Source: Doryteuthis pealeii (lineage: Eukaryota; Mollusca; Cephalopoda; Myopsida; Loliginidae). From it: 64,000 bases of DNA. Each line of letters starts with the position of its first letter. Position 1 is the first letter of the stretch. Position numbers and translations under genes: made by a program. The notes beneath the pieces were generated by a model that did not search any database, had not been told where the DNA came from, and worked only from the letters and a program-made list of their open reading frames with translations. The stretch is from positions 19,270,431 through 19,334,430 of the forward strand of contig CM042145.1 in the NCBI GenBank assembly GCA_023376005.1, read 5' to 3'. Positions 57,837 to 64,000 of the stretch are shown here, piece after piece.

Positions 57837-58685
57837 TGTCCTGGTTCCGCAGGAGTTACACCCCTTACATCATTTCATTCCTTTTGTTTACATCTGCGAC
57901 TACTTCGTTACCAGAAGCGCTTCTTGGGGTTACCCAGAATCCTCCACCAGCGCACAGGCCCTTTAATTCTTTCCACCTTTAGCTTGCCTATTAAACGGAC
58001 ACGTTCGCCACCTCTTCGTGTTCTTCCTTAAAGAGAACAGGTACGTCACTTGACTCTTAGTAACCCTTCTCTTATTTCTTATTAGACGTTTCTCATTCCC
58101 TGTCTTATCACTAAAAGACTTATTACCTCGTGTATCTGACAATATCATTTTCCCCTTCGCTGAATGACATTCTCCCTGTAATGACCGCCTCTTCGTCCCA
58201 TTTTTCTGAACTTTGTACACGTTTAAATATATTGTAAATGTTTGCTCCCTTCGTCTACTTATTGTTTAATTGACTTTTCTCACATAAAGACACTGCCCCA
58301 CTTGTTTATACCTTTCTTAACTCCTAACCTGTTCGATAATATTGTTGTATGTCATTGTAACTCCACTACACTTATCCACGAACTGTTAGCCGAGTTTACT
58401 ATTACCCCCCCCCTGTCCACTGCTTACTTCATACATTGTATCTGTTGTACCCCTGTGTTTGTTGCATTGTTTCTATAAACTTGTTTTTCTCATGTTTCAG
58501 TTTTTTACCCTTTCTGGCGAAGAGAATAAAGAAATTACCCTACCCACAGTGTTTGTTGTTCTATGCTAGAAGGAGTTAAACTATGTGAAACGAAAAGCCG
58601 TATTATACACTTTGGACAAGATATATGCGGTGAAGTAGGAGTTCACGATAGACTGATTATAGTCAATAATTGCACCCCTAGAAAA
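57837..58685 (+). mobile_element. Insertion of about 850 bp splitting the PLE fragment (LTR-like?)
   Basis: Between two PLE fragments that should lie about 60 residues apart there are about 850 bp of unrelated, C/T-rich sequence. It begins tgtcctggttccgcagg and contains an AATAAAG signal at about 58524, which would suit an LTR in plus orientation. Its right edge and target-site duplication are not defined. Confidence 0.5.
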
Positions 58686-58689
58686 GGTG

Positions 58690-58980
58690 ATATAATTTGA
58701 AGAAACTGCATTGGTTATCTGGATTCAATTTAGACATCCTAACCAATTTGAAAATTACCAATTATTTGGATAATACACTAAACATACACAATGGTGCTAT
58801 ATTACCATTTAGGAAAAATAACCAACACCCAAGGTATGTTAATGTAGGCTCTAACCACTCCAAACAAATATTCAAGCATATACCTAATGGCATAATATCT
58901 AGGCTATCCATTATATATTGCAAGTAATTCTGTGACCCTGGGTTTCATACCTTTCAATATTCATCAGAAGCTATATGTTG
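58690..58980 (+). pseudogene. Penelope-like element RT fragment, part 2
   Basis: LHWLSGFNLDILTNLKITNY, LDNTLNIHNG, FRKNNQHPRYVNVGSNHSKQ, IFKHIPNGIISRLS, then a stop and FCDPGF. This corresponds to the part of the Penelope-like RT downstream of the YRDDG box (LKxxxFLDxTLxLxxG, YVxxxSNHPxxIxKxIPxxIxxRLS). Same strand as part 1. Confidence 0.75.
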
Positions 58981-59026
58981 GCAAGAATCTTTCTTGTAAA
59001 CAAGTTTCATTAATAGCTACAGACAA

Positions 59027-59520
59027 GGTTTGGGTACTCTTTGCGGAGAACCGTTCCGGCCTCCTGCCTCAAAAACCACTAACTGGTGGCTGCTGAACCA
59101 CCCCCCAGCTACGATTGAAGTCTGTAGTCGAAGCGATGTCACTTCCAAAAAACAACCAACTTAGGGTATTTTTCCCGAAAACCCAACCCCCAACCCTAAC
59201 CCTAAACCCTAAACCTAAACCCCCTAGTTAAAATTAACAGTTTTATTACAAAATGTGTGGGTTCTGTTTTTTTCTGGGTCACCCTGTATACAGAGTGACC
59301 CAGAAAAAACAGCCCAAATTATTTATTTATTTTCCCATTAAACTAACCCTAAATCCCAACCCCAACCCTAACCCTAACCCTAACCCTAAACCCTATTTTT
59401 TTTTCAAGTGACACCGCTTCGGCTACGGACTTCAATCCGTGTTTTTTTTTCAGCAGCCACTGGCTAGCGGTTTTTGAGGCAGGAGCCCGGGATGGTTCTC
59501 CACGAAGAGCACCAAGGTTT
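59027..59520. mobile_element. Telomere-loop foldback, family C (nested hairpins)
   Basis: The outer arms ggtttgggtactctttgcgg ... ggcctcctgcctcaaaaacc and the inverse (ggtttttgaggcaggagccc ... gaagagcaccaaggttt) enclose two separate CCCTAA-type tracts (59189-59222 and 59341-59395), both in the same orientation. Between them lies a perfect short hairpin at 59269-59310 (tttctgggtcaccctgtata ... cagagtgacccagaaa). The arms include repeat D words. No ORF. Confidence 0.8.
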
Positions 59521-59633
59521 GTTTTTATATCATTTTACTGATTTTCAAAGGTAAAGTTATTACTGCTTTTGGATTCAGTGAAATTTTGATGTTTTAAGTT
59601 TTTTTTATGTTTAAAGTTGCTACATTAAAAATT

Positions 59634-59887
59634 TGGGACCATATGACCTTAAGGCACCCCTTTTTGATCTCGATTAAGAAAGGACATGTTTTTCATTTAC
59701 ACAGTCAATATCCGGTTGTTTTAACAGACGATTTTTAGGTTTTTTTAAAAAATTTATAAAACTAAACCCTAAACCTAACCCCTAACCCTAACCCCTAACA
59801 AACAACCAGATATTGACGGCGTAAATGAAAAAGATGTCCTTTCTTAATCGAGATCAAAAAGGGGTGCCTTAAGGTCATATGGTTCCA
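59634..59887 (+). mobile_element. Telomere-loop foldback, family A, copy 4
   Basis: gggaccatatgaccttaagg ... ccggttgttttaacagacga, loop CCCTAA-type (59763-59797), inverse arm to ggtcatatggttcc. The flanks aaattt on both sides. It lies 115 bp from family C. Confidence 0.9.
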
Positions 59888-60021
59888 AATTTGAATTACT
59901 ATTTTTATGTGTTTGTGACATAGTAAACCATTGCAGCATATATTAACCATTTGTGATAATGGAAGCACTTGTGAAATAACAGTATAAGATGGAAATGTTC
60001 TTATATGTTGTTAGAAGGTTT

Positions 60022-60203
60022 GGACCATATGACCTTCCGCGATCTCGACTCGTAGGGACACTTTTCTCATTTACACCGTAAAAATCCGGTTGTTTGTTAG
60101 GGTTAGGGTTAGGGTTAGGGGTTAGTTTTATAATTTAAAAAAAAAACCTCTAAAAATCGTCTGTAAACAATTAACCGGATTTTGACGGTGTAAATGGAAA
60201 AAA
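60022..60203 (-). mobile_element. Telomere-loop foldback, family A, copy 5 (right arm truncated)
   Basis: ggaccatatgaccttccgcg ... aaaaatccggttgtttgtta, then (TTAGGG)n at 60097-60122 and an inverse arm that stops after gacggtgtaaatgg. The loop orientation is opposite to copy 4. The breakpoint joins directly to a 34-bp minisatellite. Confidence 0.85.
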
Positions 60204-60204
60204 C

Positions 60205-60335
60205 ATTCAACTTAGATTCTTCCTTTCACTCTTCAAATATTCAACATAGATTCTTGCTTTCACCCTTCAAACATTCAATATGGATTCTTCCATTCACCCT
60301 TCAAACATTTAAAATGAATTCTTCCTTTCACTCTT
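60205..60335 (+). repeat. 34-35-bp minisatellite, 4 units
   Basis: Units like caacttagattcttcctttc + acccttcaaacatt recur at about 60208, 60242 and 60277, with a fourth near 60310. Confidence 0.9.
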
Positions 60336-60610
60336 GCCAGATACACAACTCCTGTTTATTCAAACAGACTGGTTTCAATGAATGCCATCATTTCTCACTT
60401 CATTCTATAAGGTAAACATTTAAACAGCTTGTTTGTTTTTGTATACCCACGCGCCTCCATTAGGGCGTTCCCTACTGGTGGAATCGCTAGCAAATTAATC
60501 TTGCCAATCCATTACTACTGAATAGCAATTTCTCTGAATTTTTGAGATGAGGCTTGATAGTTAGTATTATTTAGATTATTCGGACACTATTGTCCTCATC
60601 TTCATTGTTA
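60336..60610. other. Unassigned sequence
   Basis: No coding region or known repeat was recognised. It contains a short gc-richer stretch at 60448-60490. Confidence 0.5.
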
Positions 60611-60995
60611 TCTGTACAATGTTTCGGCCGATGTACCCTCTGGCCTTCTTCAGGTATTTCTAGTTGGACTCTGGAGCAAAGGTATTTTGGTCGAAGGGAG
60701 CTGCGCAAGGAGAGAATGCAAGAATTTTATTTTTATTTTTGAATGAATCGGTCGGTGAGTGAGCCTAGCTAGCTAGATCCGTGTAGTGATATGACCAGTT
60801 TTATCACCTCTCCCCCAAAACCAAACTTCCGGCTACATGCTGAGTTGTGTGCACATGCGCTGTATCTCATTTCCGAATAAAGAAAAAGTTTGTTTGGAGT
60901 GAGTGCACGTATGTGCTCACTTCAAATAATCTGTACAATGTTTCGGCCGATGTACCCTCTGGCCTTCTTTGGGTATTTCTTGTCGGACTTGGGAG
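60611..60995 (-). repeat. 318-bp-spaced direct repeat carrying PLE-end-like motifs
   Basis: atctgtacaatgtttcggcc plus gatgtaccctctggccttct occurs at 60610-60660 and 60929-60980, both followed by ggtatttct(a/t)gt(t/c)ggact. The first copy keeps the minus-strand core acctgaagaaggcc ... ggccgaaacattgtacag; the second has cccaaagaaggcc. A tandem arrangement of this kind fits PLE terminal repeats. The DNA between includes AATAAAG at 60878. Confidence 0.55.
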
Positions 60996-61000
60996 CAGAA

Positions 61001-61236
61001 TGTGACACAAGGTCAGTTTCTTAAGCAGAGTTTAACAAGTTTGAATTCAGAGTTTTCCTTCTAGATTGGTTGCCTAACCAAGGTTAAAGAACACAGTCTG
61101 CCTTACTATTTACCCATAGCTGGAGGGAGAATAGTTGGATGCATACCTTTCCTAAGGGTATTAACATCCAGGATTTGAATTTGTGTCCCCATGTCCATTT
61201 CCTAAAACAGTAACCATTACACCATATGCCTCCACT
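61001..61236 (-). mobile_element. tRNA-derived SINE S1, copy outside the palindrome
   Basis: The minus strand reads head ggaggcatatggtgtaatgg, then the body words gctatgggtaaatagtaagg and ctgaattcaaacttgttaaa, ending gaccttgtgtcaca, as in 12771-13055. The B box is weak (acacaaattcaaatcct). Confidence 0.85.
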
Positions 61237-61242
61237 CTTTTA

Positions 61243-61480
61243 GTCGTCGGGGTGGCCTAAATTCGGTATCAGCCAGGCAGCGAGGGAGTCTATCCCCTTT
61301 TCACTAGCGCAAGACTAAGGAGATTATTTTAGCATCTGAGGTGGATTGCCACACCTACCATCAGCTCCTCAGTTTACTGCACAGATCCCTCATACGCTGA
61401 GTTGGTGAGGGCCAGTATCAAACCAGGAACCTTGTGATTCCTTGGTGGACGCTCTACCGACTGAGCTAAACCAGCTCTTT
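61243..61480 (-). mobile_element. tRNA-derived SINE S2
   Basis: The minus-strand head gctggtttagctcagtcggt + agagcgtcc is a good tRNA-like A-box region, and ggttcctggtttgatactgg is B-box-like. The body has ggagctgatggtaggtgtgg and ggggatagactccctcgctg, shared with 54628-54800. It is a different family from S1 and sits next to it. Confidence 0.8.
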
Positions 61481-61809
61481 TATGAAGACAAAGAAATGTT
61501 TAAGTCTTTAGACTTTTTATATCTTAGACAAATGAAGAAAATATATCACTGAACAGAACAAATAATAAAGATGGTGTAATTCAAGCAAGCTATCAGAAAA
61601 GAGATCAATAAAAAAAAAATAGATTAATTAATTGATTAATAATAAAAATTGTAATGACTTCTCTTCTTTAACTATATAAAAAAAGACTGTGCACATTGCA
61701 TAAATGCGTCATGGCCTCCTGCCCTAAAAAACGCTAAGCGGTGCCTGCTGAAAAACTAATCCGGGCTACAATTGAACTCCAAGTAGCACCCGAAATCTTT
61801 TCTCTGTTG
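61481..61809. other. AT-rich spacer with a repeat D fragment
   Basis: 61690-61790 carries gcataaatgcgtcatggcct, cctaaaaaacgctaagcggt and gcctgctgaaaaac, a single copy of repeat D. The rest is AT-rich. Confidence 0.65.
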
Positions 61810-63795
61810 AAGTCAGTCAGTTGGTTTGGACAACAGCAACTAGCTAAGCACAACTGAACCTGCTAGTCAGTCAGTTTACTGTTGGTTTGGACAACAGCAA
61901 CTGGCTAAGCACAACTGAACCTGCTAGTCAGTCAGTATACTGTTGGTTTGGACAACAGCAACTGGCTAAGCACAACTGAACCTGCTAGTCAGTCAGTATA
62001 CTGTTGGTTTGGACAACAACAACTGGCTAAGCACAACTGAACCTGCCAGTCAGTGAGTATACTGCTGGTTTGGACAACAGCAACTGGCTAAGCACAACTG
62101 AACCTGCCAGTCAGTGAGCTGTTGGTTTGGACAACAGCAACTGGCTAAGCATGAACCTGCCAGTCAGTGAGTATACTGTTGGTTTGGACAACAACAACTG
62201 GCTAAGCACAACTGAACCTGACAGTCAGTCAGTATACTGTTGGTTTGGACAACAGCAACTGGCTAAGCACAACTGAACCTGCTAGTCAGTCAGTATACTG
62301 TTGGTTTGGACAACAGCAACTGGCTAAGCACAACTGAACCTGCCAGTCAGTGAGTATACTGTTGGTTTGGACAACAGCAACTGGCTAAGCACAACTGAAC
62401 CTGCCAGTCAGTCAGTGTTGGTTTGGACAACAGCAACTGGCTAAGCACAACTGAACCTGCCAGTCAGTCAGTATACTGTTGGTTTGGACAACAGCAACTG
62501 GCTAAGCACAACTGAACCTGCCAGTCAGTCAGTATACTGTTGGTTTGGACAACACAACTGGCTAAGCACAACTGAACCTGCCAGTCAGTCAGTATACTGT
62601 TGGTTTGGACAACAACAACTGGCTAAGCACAACTGAACCTGACAGTCAGTCAGTATACTGTTGGTTTGGACAACAGCAACTGGCTAAGCACAACTGAACC
62701 TGCCAGTCAGTGAGTATACTGTGGTTTGGACAACAGCAACTGGCTAAGCACAACTGAATCTGACAGTCAGTCAGTATACTGTTGGTTTGGACAACAACAA
62801 CTGGCTAAGCACAACTGAACCTGACAGTCAGTCAGTATACTGTTGGTTTGGACAACAGCAACTGGCTAAGCACAACTGAACCTGCCAGTCAGTCAGTATA
62901 CTGTTGGTTTGGACAACAGCAACTGGCTAAGCACAACTGAACCTGCCAGTCAGTCAGTATACTGTTGGTTTGGACAACAACAACTGGCTAAGCACAACTG
63001 AACCTGACAGTCAGTCAGTATACTGTTGGTTTGGACAACAGCAACTGGCTAAGCACAACTGAACCTGCTAGTCAGTCAGTATACTGTTGGTTTGGACAAC
63101 AGCAACTGGCTAAGCACAACTGAACCTGCCAGTCAGTCAGTATACTGTTGGTTTGGACAACAGCAACTGGCTAAGCACAACTGAACCTGCAGTCAGTCAG
63201 TATACTGTTGGTTTGGACAACAGCAACTGGCTAAGCACAACTGAACCTGCCAGTCAGTCAGTATACTGTTGGTTTGGACAACAGCAACTGGCTAAGCACA
63301 ACTGAAAACCTGTCAGTCAGTCAGTATACTGTTGGTTTGGACAACAGCAACTGGCTAAGCACAACTGAACCTGCCAGTCAGTCAGTATACTGTTGGTTTG
63401 GACAACAGCAACTGGCTAAGCACAACTGAACCTGCCAGTCAGTCAGTATACTGTTGGTTTGGACAACAGCAACTGGCTAAGCACAACTGAACCTGCCAGT
63501 CAGTCAGTATACTGTTGGTTTGGACAACAGCAACTGGCTAAGCACAACTGAACCTGAGTCAGTCAGTATACTGTTGGTTTGGACAACAGCAACTGGCTAA
63601 GCACAACTGAACCTGCTAGTCAGTCAGTATACTGTTGTTGGACAACAGCAACTGGCTAAGCACAACTGAACCTGCCAGTCAGTCAGTATACTGTTGGTTT
63701 GGACAACAGCAACTGGCTAAGCACAACTGAACCTGCCAGTCAGTCAGTATACTGTTGGTTTGGACAACAGCAACTGGCTAAGTACAACTGAACTA
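61810..63795 (+). repeat. 61-bp minisatellite, about 32 copies
   Basis: The unit gaacctgccagtcagtcagt + atactgttggtttggacaac + agcaactggctaagcacaac + t recurs with a period of 61 bp. Variants include gtcagtgag for gtcagtcag, ctagtc/cagtc/acagtc, and aacaacaac/aacagcaac. A few units lack the tatactg block (62117, 62415). The unit includes the self-complementary cagtatactg and a cagt repeat. The array ends in single-copy element E. Confidence 0.97.
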
Positions 63796-64000
63796 GTGCC
63801 CAAGACAGCTGGTACTTATGGAACTCAAGAATAGTCCATTCATGTATTTGGATGATTCCATTCGTTGAGTCCTGATTGGCTGCTTGATTTCTATGATGTT
63901 ATGAGGCTTCATAAATACTCTGGCATTCTGCAGTAGGATTGCAACAAGGTTAGATCCGCATTGGGTTACGGCTACTTGTTGCCTTGTCTTACCAATTCGA
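63780..64000 (-). repeat. Dispersed element E, copy 2
   Basis: cccaagacagctggtactta ... gtcttaccaattcga is the reverse complement of 43528-43720, with a few differences (ccgcattgggttacgg versus the ccataactcgaatacgga side). It adjoins the array exactly where the single 61-bp-type unit sits in copy 1. The window ends inside it. Confidence 0.85.

Noticed and set aside
57723..58031. A single host gene of about 100 codons
   Set aside because: The first third is Penelope-like RT and the rest is unrelated inserted sequence, so the frame is chimeric and accidental.
61430..61480. A functional tRNA gene on the minus strand
   Set aside because: The head is tRNA-like, but no complete cloverleaf follows, and the body is shared with 54628-54800, so it is a SINE.
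61810..63795. A CRISPR array or coding repeat in the 61-bp array
   Set aside because: Whole units are repeated head to tail without variable spacers. Stops occur in the units.

Overview
This is eukaryotic, probably animal, non-coding DNA made almost entirely of repeats. I find no intact host gene, no rRNA gene, no intact tRNA gene and no CRISPR array. The tail fragments of RTE-like and C2H2-tailed non-LTR retrotransposons, the Penelope-like (PLE) fragments, tRNA-derived SINEs, TTAA-flanked MITEs and vertebrate-type TTAGGG interstitial repeats point to an invertebrate metazoan. My best guess is a mollusc, perhaps a squid or octopus, but that is inferred from the repeat repertoire alone. The many one-base indels inside repeats suggest a long-read assembly. 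A 10-N gap lies at 48068-48077.

Layout. 1-2210: AT-rich DNA with a retrotransposon-derived remnant and a 140-bp segment present twice. 2225-2932: a 62-bp tandem array joined to a TTAA-flanked MITE. 3125-10380: a large satellite of 38-bp monomers (about 190 copies) whose sequence is stop-free in all three forward frames, which gives long but probably meaningless open frames. 11788-43127: a giant inverted repeat with two arms of about 15.6 kb around a 51-bp spacer (27488-27538). Every element of the left arm (SINEs, TATC array, non-LTR tails, 440-bp tandem repeats, telomere-loop foldbacks, LTR) recurs in mirror order on the right. 43128-49900: more elements, a tRNA-Ser-derived repeat, a foldback element, a mariner-like remnant, an 84-91-bp tandem array beside the gap and an LTR-like remnant. 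49900-61500: PLE remnants, a third non-LTR tail, AT-rich minisatellites and further telomere-loop foldbacks. 61810-63795: a 61-bp minisatellite.

Most notable is a set of short foldback elements with at least three unrelated terminal inverted repeats (families A, B and C here). Each carries short (CCCTAA)n/(TTAGGG)n tracts, mostly in the loop. Families A and B show signs of mobility: AT-rich direct repeats at their edges and, for A, paralogous empty sites inside this window. They share the window with PLEs, a retroelement class associated with telomeres in some animals. A second theme is that tandem arrays appear to be born from dispersed elements: the 61-bp, 62-bp and 38-bp arrays each have a single-copy look-alike elsewhere in the window.

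The giant palindrome may be real or a fold-back assembly/read artefact. The arms differ by many small indels and some substitutions, and neither arm is simply a degraded version of the other.
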